NCBI RefSeq assembly: GCF_000520995.1
Contig: NZ_JACA01000059.1
Coordinates: forward strand, 1 to 43,928
Length of the DNA: 43,928 nt
Direction of reading: 5' to 3'
Source: Aquimarina macrocephali JAMB N27
Lineage (GTDB): Bacteria; Bacteroidota; Bacteroidia; Flavobacteriales; Flavobacteriaceae
How positions within the stretch are numbered: position 1 is the stretch's first letter; the number at the start of each line of letters is the position of its first letter. The translations under genes were made by a program, and so were the position numbers. The notes below the pieces were generated by a model that was not told the origin of the DNA, did no database searches, and saw nothing but the letters and a program-made list of their open reading frames with translations. Positions 8,139-16,583 of this stretch are shown here, piece after piece.

Positions 8139-8456
8139 AGCCAGTTGCCAACAATGTATAAAAAACATAGGACGTTTTGTACTTAATCGAGATTGCATGT
8201 ATATAAAGAAGGCTCTAATATTGTATACCAAATGTCATTAGAGAATTTAATGGTCCAGATAAAGAAGAATATTCATTAGAAGACATTAAAAACAATAACT
8301 CTAAAGTTGTTTCAATTATCTGGAAATAAAATACAGCAAACAATGTCCAAAAAAAACAGAAAAACAAGTTAATATTTTGCCTTGCTGCGACACACATATT
8401 AAAAGTTACCATTCATTGCAAAACGAACTCTGAGTCGAAAAATTGTAATTTAAAAA
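8139..8456. other. Gap with repeat elements and a gene remnant
   Basis: Immediately after the hydrolase stop is AGCCAGTTGCCAACAATGTA (8139-8158), matching the sequence after the stop at 10764. GCCAACAATGTATAAAAAACA (8147-8167) is echoed at 8336-8357, after a 36-codon coding remnant. The two elements thus bracket a small fragment in the way cassette boundaries would. The rest has no supported gene. Confidence 0.45.
8219..8329 (+). pseudogene. C-terminal gene remnant between repeat elements
   Basis: An open stretch of 36 codons with no start, preceded by an in-frame TAA at 8216. The peptide IPNVIREFNGPDKEEYSLED followed by NNSKVVSIIWK looks like the end of a real protein. It is flanked by two related repeats (8147-8167 and 8336-8357), one just after its stop codon. 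The family is not recognised. Confidence 0.35.
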
Positions 8457-9953
8457 CTACTTGTTTTTATTAAGCCATATTTCTAATTTCTGAGCTTTAT
8501 CTTTAGCATATTCTAGAGTATTATCCATCTCATAACACTTTTTAAAATTCTTTAAAGCATGTATAGAATCTCCTTTTTCTAATAACCCATCACCATAACT
8601 ATCATATACATTTGCAGAGTTTGGATATTCGTCTATGTTTAACTTAAATATTTTTAACGACTCTTCTAGATTACCATTTTGCAATAACAAATATCCTAAT
8701 TGATTAATATTACCTTCTTTAACTTCATAAGTCATTGTATCCTTTTTTATCTCATAATAATGAGCAATACCTTTATCGATGCCTTCATTCAATATTTTTT
8801 TAGCCAAAACAGTTTCGGCTTTTAATCTTGGAACCTTATATGATTCATTTCTATTAATATTGACAAAACCACCAACTATATCTCGAAGATTACTATTTGA
8901 ATTATTAGTTAGTAAAATTAAACCGCTTTTGGCATCGACTTCATTATACAAATAAGTACCAAAACCTACCCAACCACCAGAATGAAAAACAATCCTTGGT
9001 TCGGTTTTAGATTCTATAAACCAACCAAAACCATAGTTAGTTTCTTCTCCACTATTTAATTTCCCTGGTGTAAATGCTTCATCCAGATATGCTTTTGAAA
9101 TAATTGTATGATTAGAAAGTGCCATATTCCATTTCATTAAATCTTCTAATGTTGAGTAAATACCACCATCGCCTCTTACATCATTAACAATATTATAATC
9201 ATTAAGTTCTAAATCTTTTTGGTTTAATGCAGTTTGGTAACCAAAAACACGATTTGGCATGTTTGGGTCTGCTGCCTCTTGGTATTTATACAAAACGGTA
9301 TTATTCATTTTTAGAGGTTCTAAAATTTGCTCTTTTAAAAATGTGCTAAAATGCTGTCCTGATATTTTTTCTACTATCGAAGCTAAAAACAAATAACCAG
9401 TGTTACTATACTCCCACTTCTCTCCTGTTTCAAAATCTAATCCCGGATTGACTCTATATATTTCTTTAATGATTTCATCGTTTCCTAAAATGTACTTTTT
9501 AGTAGAATCTGCAGGTTTCCAATTGTAATCAATTAGCCTTTCATAATCGGTTAACCCCGAGGTATGGTGCAATAAATGCTTGACAGTTATATTTTTATAT
9601 GGGAAATTGGGAAGAATAGTATTTACTTTTTGATCGTAATCTAACTTTCCTGCTTCTTTTAATTTCATAATGGCCATACCAGTAAACTGCTTACTAACTG
9701 ATGCTAAACGAAATTGTGAATCTAAGGTTAAGGAATCTTTAGGATTGATGCTTCTTAATCCCGAAGTATTTTTAAAAACAACTTCTCCGTTTTTGTATAC
9801 TAAGATGTTTCCTGTTGTTATGCCTTTTTTGTGAAGCTCATTCAAAAACTCTTTATAAGTATTAGTTTCGGTTGCTGGTTTCTTTTCTGTTTTACAGGAA
9901 AAAAGGCAAACTGTAAGAAAACATATAAAGGCTATTTTTTTTATTGATTTCAT
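8457..9953 (-). CDS. Serine hydrolase with C-terminal TPR, lipoprotein
   Basis: A 498-residue lipoprotein (MKSIKKIAFICFLTVCLFSC, Cys20). The beta-lactamase-like domain spans about residues 30-375 and has all three canonical motifs: S85-V-S-K88 (RLASVSKQF), Y182-S-N184 (WEYSNTGY) and H324-S-G326 (FHSGGWVGF). The C-terminal 100 residues contain a TPR-like pair (LLLQNGNLEESLKIF and YDSYGDGLLEKGDSIHALKN), an arrangement common in flavobacterial serine hydrolases of the esterase/D-aminopeptidase type. It faces the other hydrolase gene (6492) tail to tail. Its substrate is unknown. Confidence 0.9.
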   Translation of the reverse strand: MKSIKKIAFICFLTVCLFSCKTEKKPATETNTYKEFLNELHKKGITTGNILVYKNGEVVFKNTSGLRSINPKDSLTLDSQFRLASVSKQFTGMAIMKLKEAGKLDYDQKVNTILPNFPYKNITVKHLLHHTSGLTDYERLIDYNWKPADSTKKYILGNDEIIKEIYRVNPGLDFETGEKWEYSNTGYLFLASIVEKISGQHFSTFLKEQILEPLKMNNTVLYKYQEAADPNMPNRVFGYQTALNQKDLELNDYNIVNDVRGDGGIYSTLEDLMKWNMALSNHTIISKAYLDEAFTPGKLNSGEETNYGFGWFIESKTEPRIVFHSGGWVGFGTYLYNEVDAKSGLILLTNNSNSNLRDIVGGFVNINRNESYKVPRLKAETVLAKKILNEGIDKGIAHYYEIKKDTMTYEVKEGNINQLGYLLLQNGNLEESLKIFKLNIDEYPNSANVYDSYGDGLLEKGDSIHALKNFKKCYEMDNTLEYAKDKAQKLEIWLNKNK

Positions 9954-10317
9954 TTTCTTAATTGATTAATTGAACACACTAAAATTACAATTAAATCCTT
10001 AATTATTTGGCAACGTATTACTATACTTAGCATTAACAACAATTGCTTTATTACTACTGCTCTTTGGGCTATTTTAAATAATAAAACTGAATTTGCTTTA
10101 ACACTGAAAAATAGAAAACAGAATTTAATCGAATAAAATTAACTCTGAAAAACAGTAAAACGGCTACAAAATGCGTAACTAATTACTATTTCCTTGTAAA
10201 TCAAAGTTAATAATTGAGTTATAAAGGTTAGTGATTCTCCAAGATTTAGTAAATTTAACACACAACTTACCATACACGAGACCTTAACTGCAATTAGAAT
10301 ATAAATTGAATAAGATC
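9954..10317. other. Divergent intergenic region
   Basis: AT-rich DNA between divergent lipoprotein genes. Near 10004-10075 a short plus-strand frame codes a hydrophobic peptide (ALTTIALLLLLFGLF then stop) with no start, possibly the tail of a lost membrane protein. No promoter matching TANNTTTG with a good TTG partner was found. Confidence 0.35.
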
Positions 10318-10764
10318 ATGATAAAACCAATAATCTTTTTTTTGTCTCTCTTATTTTTAGGATGTAATGGTCCTAATAAAAAAGAAAATCGTTCCTTTTC
10401 AGATATCGAAAGAAAAAGTATAAATTGTGTAAAACAGATTTTTGAAAAAGACAGCATTTTTGGCAACATCAGAAATCACGCTTCCGAAAAAGTTTCATTA
10501 ACTGAAGCTATTAATAATTACTCAAAAAATTCAAAATCATTAGATTATTCTAATTGCCCGGAAGGATTTGAATCAGCATTTTCTAAACATATTGATGCGT
10601 GGCTGGATTTTAGAAAAATATCGGATAAATATCCGTTACTTCGTGGAGAATTACATGATGTTTTTGCTGTCATAGAAAAAAGCAAAGATTCTACAGAATT
10701 TAAATCAAGATTGAATCAAATTTTGGAAACATGGAAAATAGTTGAAGAGAGTTCAAATCAATAA
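10318..10764 (+). CDS. Small lipoprotein of unknown function
   Basis: Starting at the ATG at 10318 gives a textbook lipoprotein signal, MIKPIIFFLSLLFLGC, with Cys16; the frame also opens with a TTG at 10306, which is less likely. The mature part of about 130 residues is helical and charged: IERKSINCVKQIFEKD, SLTEAINNYSKN, and FESAFSKHIDAWLDFRKISD. It ends with a helix LNQILETWKIVEESSNQ. I do not recognise the family. The sequence right after its stop (AGCCAATTACCAACAAAATG) matches the element after the hydrolase at 8138. Confidence 0.7.
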   Translation: MIKPIIFFLSLLFLGCNGPNKKENRSFSDIERKSINCVKQIFEKDSIFGNIRNHASEKVSLTEAINNYSKNSKSLDYSNCPEGFESAFSKHIDAWLDFRKISDKYPLLRGELHDVFAVIEKSKDSTEFKSRLNQILETWKIVEESSNQ

Positions 10765-10765
10765 A

Positions 10766-10789
10766 AGCCAATTACCAACAAAATGTACA
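10766..10789 (+). repeat. Stop-proximal repeat, relative of 8139-8158
   Basis: AGCCAATTACCAACAAAATG follows the stop at 10764 and aligns with AGCCAGTTGCCAACAATGTA after the stop at 8138, with two substitutions and a short insertion. Repetition of the same sequence after unrelated genes suggests a mobile or cassette-related element. Confidence 0.45.
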
Positions 10790-10864
10790 ATTCATTACTT
10801 CGGGTTTTCTCTATTGATAAAGAAAATACCTTTACAATTATCAACAATAATTTGTCTTAAAATT

Positions 10865-11065
10865 ATGGAAAACGAAAATAAATCACCTCGTAGAACTTGG
10901 GATCTGATGATCGGGATTGCTCTTGTCTTATTTGGAAGTTTGCGATTATACAACAGATTACAGGCTCAAACAGAATGGGGTTTTAGATCTATTATTACTA
11001 TATTGTTTATTGGATATGGTGGATATCTGATCTATAGACATTTTCAAAACTCATCTAAGGGTTAA
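10865..11065 (+). CDS. Small two-span membrane protein
   Basis: A 66-residue protein starting at the ATG at 10865. Longer readings of the frame would include repeat sequence and a poor N-terminus. It has a charged N-terminal tail (MENENKSPRRTWD), one hydrophobic segment (LMIGIALVLFGSLRLY), a short loop and a second segment (SIITILFIGYGGYLIY), ending RHFQNSSKG. Both termini are probably cytoplasmic. The family is not recognised beyond similar small flavobacterial membrane proteins. Its last 11 bases overlap the convergent DUF4249 gene. Confidence 0.65.
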   Translation: MENENKSPRRTWDLMIGIALVLFGSLRLYNRLQAQTEWGFRSIITILFIGYGGYLIYRHFQNSSKG

Positions 11066-11924
11066 CCGGATCGAGAGTTAGTTTTGTTTCTAATAATCTA
11101 AAACCAGCAAAAACACCATAACCACCTTCTCCTTGTATATTATTAGGAGGTATAATAGGCTGAAAGAAAGGGTTTGATGTTTGATCTTTATTTAGAAACG
11201 ATGCTTTTAAAGTAGTGTAAATAATCTCATCTACGTTTGCAACTTTTACAGTTATTTCCTGAGTTGTATTTATATTAAAAATCGTTCCGTTTGCAGATAC
11301 ACCAAGTCCATCTCCATTTACATCTGTTGCAAATCTTTCAATATCAAAATCTGATATAGTGGGGTCTTCTCCAGTATTGTTCACTGTATTAAACAAAGCA
11401 CCAATAATATAAAAATTATTTTCTCCTTTAAGGTCATCAAAACTTACGATAAGGTTTTCCCGAACGTTACCTTCATAAATTTTTAACCCCTTTGTAACAA
11501 TTGCATTTTCTACTCTGGCAGTAGGAATAGTACAAGTGGCTTTAAACTCTTTTCCTTCGGCTATAACGTTTAATGTATAACTTTTTCCCGGTGCTATCAA
11601 AAAATTATCAGATGAAATCTCGTATAATTTATTATCATTAGAATAGATCAATTCAATCTCTTCTTGATTTTCATTTCTAATAGTTACAACGGCATCTTTA
11701 ATAAGCAGAGTGTTTTCAAAATCTGCTTGCTCAATTTGTAATGGTTCATCAAATACAGATATCGTTTTAGAGACTTTTACTTTAATCACTTTTTCTTCAG
11801 GAGATAAAAACCCGTTAATCAAAACTAACTTCTCTCCTTCTGGTTTGTTTTTTATTTCTTCTTTTAGATCATCGCAACCTAAAATGATAAAACCACCAAT
11901 TATAAATAAAATGTAAGATCTCAT
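11055..11924 (-). CDS. DUF4249 domain lipoprotein (copy 1)
   Basis: A 289-residue outer-membrane lipoprotein (MRSYILFIIGGFIILGC, Cys17). After the linker comes the DUF4249 hallmark, a beta-sandwich start LVLINGFLSPEEKVIKVKVS and later PGKSYTLNVIAEGKEFKATC, IPTARVENA and a C-terminal GEGGYGVFAGFRL. DUF4249 proteins are encoded next to a TonB-dependent receptor and are thought to be its surface lipoprotein partner, a role loosely like SusD, with unknown ligand. The gene follows receptor 1 with a 3-base gap, so the two are probably translated together. A second copy is at 15672. Its end overlaps the convergent gene at 10865 by 11 bases. Confidence 0.88.
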   Translation of the reverse strand: MRSYILFIIGGFIILGCDDLKEEIKNKPEGEKLVLINGFLSPEEKVIKVKVSKTISVFDEPLQIEQADFENTLLIKDAVVTIRNENQEEIELIYSNDNKLYEISSDNFLIAPGKSYTLNVIAEGKEFKATCTIPTARVENAIVTKGLKIYEGNVRENLIVSFDDLKGENNFYIIGALFNTVNNTGEDPTISDFDIERFATDVNGDGLGVSANGTIFNINTTQEITVKVANVDEIIYTTLKASFLNKDQTSNPFFQPIIPPNNIQGEGGYGVFAGFRLLETKLTLDPVNP

Positions 11925-11927
11925 AAG

Positions 11928-14528
11928 CTAAAATTTTAAACTGTAATTAAATGATGGAAGGAATTGAAATAAATACCTTCTGTATAAAACATTCCGAGAA
12001 TTTTCTTCATTCTTTGAAACTTCATAATAAAAAGGGTTTTTTCTGGCATATACATTATAAAACGAAAAACCCCATGTTCTTTCTCTCTTACGCTTTGTGA
12101 TTTTATGAAATTGAATTCCCAAATCTAAACGATGAAAGTTTTCTCCTTTAAAATTATTTTTTTCTGTATTAAACAGTAATATATTATCATTATTATTTAC
12201 ATCTTCTATCGGAAAATTATCCCCAGCAGCAACTCCCAATGTATTTGGAAGGTTATAATTAATTCCTGATGAAAATAGCCAATTACCAGAAATCGTTATC
12301 TTTTTACTGGGCTTATATATACCAACTAATGAAAAATCGTGTCTTCTATCATAGCGCTCATTAAATATCTTTCCTCCATTTAAGTCTTCAAATTGTCTTT
12401 GCGACCATGATAACGTATACCCCAACCAACCTGTTAATTTCCCTTTCTTCTTTCTAAACAAAAATTCTGTTCCATATGCCCAACCTTTCCCAGTAGTAAT
12501 ACCATTTACAAAATCTACGGTTCGGATTGATCCTGTGATTTCTTTTTCGCTTCCGAGACCTGCAAAAGAAACTCCTTCTTTAAACGCTATGATATCATTC
12601 ATTTTTTTATAATAGCCTTCAATGGTTAATTCATAACTATTATTGCCAAAATCTTTGGCCAATCCCAAAGCAATTTGCTCAGAAAGCTGGGGTTTTAACC
12701 GTTCTGTCGAAGACACCCAAAGATCTGTTGGCAAACCCAGACCACTATTAGATAGTCTATGTATATACTGATTCATTTTTGCATACGATCCCTTTAATGT
12801 AAACAAAGGAAATAACTTGTAAGCTACAGAAAGTCTCATCTCTGGTTTAAAATAACCTTTAGATTTATGCTGAAAATGACTAAATCTCAAACCCGGGTAT
12901 ATGCTAATTTTATCATTAATCCTCCAATCATCTTCAATATATACAGCACTCTCTAAGGTTTTAATTTTTTGTGTATTTACAATTTCATCATCACTAATAT
13001 TTCTAATATCAATTTCTTTTGGCGTAAAATCATGATAAGTTGATCCCAGACCAAACCTAAATGTATGATTGGGATTAGGGTAGTAATTAAAATCGAACTT
13101 AACTCCATAATCGTTGATCCCAGAGCTAGTCTTAAAAGTAGAAATACGATTTGCTGCCCCTGTATTTTTATTACTAACTGTAAATTTATAATTACTAAAT
13201 ATTAGTGATGTATTAGAGAAGAGTTTATTATTAAATTCATGATTCCAACGTAAAGTAGAGGTTATATTACCCCAAAGAATTTTCTGCTTAGACTTCTCAT
13301 TCTCTGCAGCAGTTTTATATCTATATTTATCTTGCCCATAGTATGTGCTCCAATACAGTTTATTTTTATCATTTATAACATGATGAAGCTTAGCGTTGAC
13401 ATCGGTGAAATAATAAACCAACTTGTACTCCTTAGACATAAATGGTAAAAGTAGTAGGTCTGCATATGTTCTGCGACCACTTATTACAAAGGATGTTTTT
13501 CCTTTTTTTATAGGCCCCTCTAGCAATAAAGATGATGAAATCAAGCTAATATTTGCTTTGCCGGCAAATTTCTCCTTATTCCCATTTTTAGTATCTATTT
13601 TCACTACAGAAGATAGTCTTCCGCCATATCGTGCAGGAAAACCTCCTTTAAATATTTCTACCGATTTAATGGCGTCTCCATTAAATATGGAAAAAATCCC
13701 AAAAAGATGATTTGAATTATAAACTGTGGCTTCATCTAGTATGATCAAATTTTGATCAGGTGTTCCGCCACGAACATAAAACCCGGTAGAACCTTCACTA
13801 CCAGATTGTACCCCAGGTAATAATTGCAAGGTCTTAATAGCATCTTTTTCTCCAAGAATTGTAGGGATATCTTCAAAAATTGAAGGATTTAATCTCTCAG
13901 AACTCATCTGTGTAACCTGGCTTTTATTTGTTTCCTGATCAGAACTTATAATAACTTCATCCAGGTATTGAGTATCTAATTCTAAATCAAAATTTATCAC
14001 TCTATCAGAAACAAGATCTATATTTTCCTTAACATTTTTATATCCTACAAACGAGATTAATACTTGATAATTACCTTCTGGAATAGAAAGAGAGTAAAAT
14101 CCATAATCATTGGTTATTGTACCGGCATTAAGCTCGGGAATATAAATAGACACACTACTCAAATATTCCTGGCTTCCTTTTTCTGAAATATAACCGCTAA
14201 TTGTATGTTTTTTTGGTCGTTTATAAATCAGTAACTTTTTACCTAAAAGTTTAAATTGATATAATTTAGAAGGAAAAAGGGTTTTTAAAACCTGAGTTAA
14301 AGTTTTTTCTTTAACACTAATAGATATCACTTTGGTAAGATCAATTGCACTATCTGAGTATCCTATTGTAAAATCTAATTTAGCTTCTAATTCAGACAGC
14401 ACATTTGCAATAGATGTATTTTCTTTAATTAAATTAATTTTTTGATCTAAAATAGTTTCCTGGGCAAAACTATCGAACAATCCAATAAAGAGCACTATAA
14501 AAAGTACCCAAATCATTTTTATTTTCAC
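11928..14528 (-). CDS. TonB-dependent receptor with STN signalling domain (receptor 1)
   Basis: An outer-membrane active transporter and signal transducer. The frame opens with TTG (14561), but starting at the GTG at 14528 gives a good signal peptide (KIKMIWVLFIVLFIGLFDSFAQ region); an ATG at 14516 is also possible. From the GTG, the domains are: an STN secretin/TonB N-terminal signalling domain (about 29-101), a carboxypeptidase-regulatory-like domain (about 108-184, HTISGYISEKGSQEYLSSVS), a DEVII segment that may serve as TonB box (about 190), a plug (about 202-314, GFYVRGGTPDQNLIILDEA and GGFPARYGGRLSSV) and a 22-strand barrel to a terminal Phe. The STN domain predicts contact with the FecR encoded just upstream. 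The ligand is unknown. It is a clear paralogue of receptor 2 at 16584. Confidence 0.9.
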   Translation of the reverse strand: MKIKMIWVLFIVLFIGLFDSFAQETILDQKINLIKENTSIANVLSELEAKLDFTIGYSDSAIDLTKVISISVKEKTLTQVLKTLFPSKLYQFKLLGKKLLIYKRPKKHTISGYISEKGSQEYLSSVSIYIPELNAGTITNDYGFYSLSIPEGNYQVLISFVGYKNVKENIDLVSDRVINFDLELDTQYLDEVIISSDQETNKSQVTQMSSERLNPSIFEDIPTILGEKDAIKTLQLLPGVQSGSEGSTGFYVRGGTPDQNLIILDEATVYNSNHLFGIFSIFNGDAIKSVEIFKGGFPARYGGRLSSVVKIDTKNGNKEKFAGKANISLISSSLLLEGPIKKGKTSFVISGRRTYADLLLLPFMSKEYKLVYYFTDVNAKLHHVINDKNKLYWSTYYGQDKYRYKTAAENEKSKQKILWGNITSTLRWNHEFNNKLFSNTSLIFSNYKFTVSNKNTGAANRISTFKTSSGINDYGVKFDFNYYPNPNHTFRFGLGSTYHDFTPKEIDIRNISDDEIVNTQKIKTLESAVYIEDDWRINDKISIYPGLRFSHFQHKSKGYFKPEMRLSVAYKLFPLFTLKGSYAKMNQYIHRLSNSGLGLPTDLWVSSTERLKPQLSEQIALGLAKDFGNNSYELTIEGYYKKMNDIIAFKEGVSFAGLGSEKEITGSIRTVDFVNGITTGKGWAYGTEFLFRKKKGKLTGWLGYTLSWSQRQFEDLNGGKIFNERYDRRHDFSLVGIYKPSKKITISGNWLFSSGINYNLPNTLGVAAGDNFPIEDVNNNDNILLFNTEKNNFKGENFHRLDLGIQFHKITKRKRERTWGFSFYNVYARKNPFYYEVSKNEENSRNVLYRRYLFQFLPSFNYSLKF

Positions 14529-14577
14529 AATTAGACTGAACCGGCAATTTGATTTTTGCAAAAAGAATGTTGTTTTT

Positions 14578-15561
14578 TTATGAGTTACACTCCCCTCCTT
14601 TTATGGTAATAGTATTCGAATCTACTTTTTCATAGGTAAGGTCAAATAATATTTTAAGTGTTTCCAGAACATTTTCAAACGATTCGTTGTCAAAGATAGT
14701 CGTTAACGTACAATTAGCAAACTCCTGACTCTCGATGATTAGATTCTTATTGTAATACAGTTCTATATCTTTAATTACTTGTTCGATAGAAGTTTTTTCA
14801 AATCTAAGCATCCCCGATTTCCAGGAAGAAAAATTTAGATTTTCATTTGCAGCTTTTACCAATTTACCACTTGCCATTGCCGTTATCTTATCTCCCGGAA
14901 CTAAGATTTTTTTATGATTATTTGATAAAAACTCAACACTACCCGTTACTAATACAAGTTCGACTTCTTTTGTATTAACGTTATTTTTTAAGTTAAATGA
15001 TGTCCCTAGAACCCTAGTTTGCGTTGTATTTGCAATAACAACAAACGGTTTATCAGGGTTTTTTGTAACCTCAAAAAAACCTTCTCCTTTTAGATTTAAC
15101 AGTCTACTATCTCCTTTAAAGCCTTTTTTATATGTAAGTTGGCTACCTTCATTAAGCCATACTGAAGAGTTATCAGGTAATATAAATCTATTTTCGGTTC
15201 CTGCCTTTGCTATTAAAGTTACTTCTGTATTAAAAAATGAATTAAAATAAAAACCTAAACCTATTAATAACACAATAGACGCCGCTATCCTAAGATAAAC
15301 CTTATTAAATTTTGGTTTTTTATTTTCTAAAGCAATTATGCCAGATTCAAATTTGTCCCATTGTTCATCTACATTAATTTTATCAAAATCCCCTATATCT
15401 TCTGAAGTATTCCATATGCGTTTAACATTTTCAAAATAGGTTGTATTCGATTCGGACTCAGCAATCCAATTTTCTACAAACTTTCGTTCATCATCTTGTA
15501 CGTTATTTTGTAAATAACGTGTTAAAAGTTGTAGTATATGATCTTCTTGTTCGATATTCAT
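14578..15561 (-). CDS. FecR-family anti-sigma factor (full length)
   Basis: A 327-residue inner-membrane signal relay. The N-terminal cytoplasmic anti-sigma region (about 1-85) includes RYLQNNVQDDERKFVENWIA and NTTYFENVKRIW. One membrane span lies at about 89-107 (LRIAASIVLLIGLGFYF). The periplasmic FecR domain (about 113-205) shows AGTENRFILPDNSSVWLNEG, and a DUF4974 domain sits at about 250-320 (LRFEKTSIEQVIKDIELYYN). The periplasmic part should read the STN domain of receptor 1, whose gene follows. The matching sigma factor is the one at 19306, since no other is present. It lies between two receptor-lipoprotein pairs, which is unusual. Confidence 0.92.
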   Translation of the reverse strand: MNIEQEDHILQLLTRYLQNNVQDDERKFVENWIAESESNTTYFENVKRIWNTSEDIGDFDKINVDEQWDKFESGIIALENKKPKFNKVYLRIAASIVLLIGLGFYFNSFFNTEVTLIAKAGTENRFILPDNSSVWLNEGSQLTYKKGFKGDSRLLNLKGEGFFEVTKNPDKPFVVIANTTQTRVLGTSFNLKNNVNTKEVELVLVTGSVEFLSNNHKKILVPGDKITAMASGKLVKAANENLNFSSWKSGMLRFEKTSIEQVIKDIELYYNKNLIIESQEFANCTLTTIFDNESFENVLETLKILFDLTYEKVDSNTITIKGGECNS

Positions 15562-15671
15562 TTCTGAAATTAAAATCTGGCTCTAAAAGTAATAAATTAT
15601 TAAGATTATGTTGTCAAAACAACTTTAAGTTCGTTTTTTAAATAATAGTTTAATCGATTTTATCTTTTTGT

Positions 15672-16532
15672 CTAAAAAGTTTCTTCTACTTCTGCTAATT
15701 GATATCCTGCAAAAACACCAAATCCATTCTCTCCTTCTATATTAGTAGGAGCAATAACTGATTCTGCAAATGGGTCTCCGTCATTAAAATCGTTTAAGTA
15801 TGTTGCCCTTAGAGCTCCGTATAATATTTTTTCTGCATTGGCCACCTTAATTTTTAATTTTGGATTAGGTAATGCATTTGCAGATAAGTTAAAAAAACCT
15901 TCTGCCGTGATTACAGAATTTTCTCTACTTACATCTGTTGCAAACTGTCTAAACTCGAAATTTACATTTTCTACTCCGTCATTAATTGTGCCTCCTCCAT
16001 TATCAAAAGACTGAGTAACTACAGCACCTATAATGTAAAAATTATTTTGATCCTTAATATCTCCTATGGTAACTTTTAATAAGCGATTACCAGAGAATTC
16101 GTCTTCTTTTATCTTAATATTCTTCTCTATCCTTTGTACGGATTCTGTTGGTATTGTGCAAGATGCTTTATATTCTTTACCTAGAGCCGTAACCTTTAAA
16201 AAATATTTCTTACCAGGTGTGATTGTTAAACCACTTGCCGGTGCTTCATAATTTAAAGATACATCCATATATGTAAGTGCTACCTCATTTTTTTCTTCGT
16301 CTGTTATCACTACAGTAGCATCTTTAATGACCATATCCTTAACATTGGTACTAGATGCTCTTGACTTAGACCTTGACACTTGTACTTTTAGTGTTGTATC
16401 TTGTGGTGATAAGTAGCCATTAATAACAACAAGCTGTTGTTTTTCTAATAAATCACTTGCATCTACGCTTGTCTCGCAACTTACTAAACAAATGCTTAGA
16501 ATTATTAATATTATATTTTGAAAATATTTCAT
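15672..16532 (-). CDS. DUF4249 domain lipoprotein (copy 2)
   Basis: Paralogue of the lipoprotein at 11055. The ATG at 16532 gives a proper lipoprotein signal (MKYFQNIILIILSICLVSC, Cys19); an earlier in-frame ATG at 16580, 3 bases after the receptor-2 stop, would add 16 hydrophilic residues and is less likely as the signal start, though translational coupling there is possible. Conserved segments: VVINGYLSPQDTTLKVQVSR, ITPGKKYFLKVTALGKEY, ASCTIPTE and ENGFGVFAGYQLAE. The partner should be receptor 2, encoded immediately upstream in the transcript. About 100 bases separate it from the full fecR. Confidence 0.87.
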   Translation of the reverse strand: MKYFQNIILIILSICLVSCETSVDASDLLEKQQLVVINGYLSPQDTTLKVQVSRSKSRASSTNVKDMVIKDATVVITDEEKNEVALTYMDVSLNYEAPASGLTITPGKKYFLKVTALGKEYKASCTIPTESVQRIEKNIKIKEDEFSGNRLLKVTIGDIKDQNNFYIIGAVVTQSFDNGGGTINDGVENVNFEFRQFATDVSRENSVITAEGFFNLSANALPNPKLKIKVANAEKILYGALRATYLNDFNDGDPFAESVIAPTNIEGENGFGVFAGYQLAEVEETF

Positions 16533-16583
16533 CTGTGTATCTTTATATTTTTCTAATAATGTTGACCTTGTTGATTTCACTTT

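Noticed and set aside
6492..9953. True beta-lactamase resistance genes
   Set aside because: SxxK-type motifs are present, but the extra domains and divergent third motifs match general serine hydrolases; a resistance role is not supported.
11710..11916. Plus-strand 68-codon frame inside the DUF4249 gene
   Set aside because: Antisense to a well-supported lipoprotein signal and domain; no evidence of its own.
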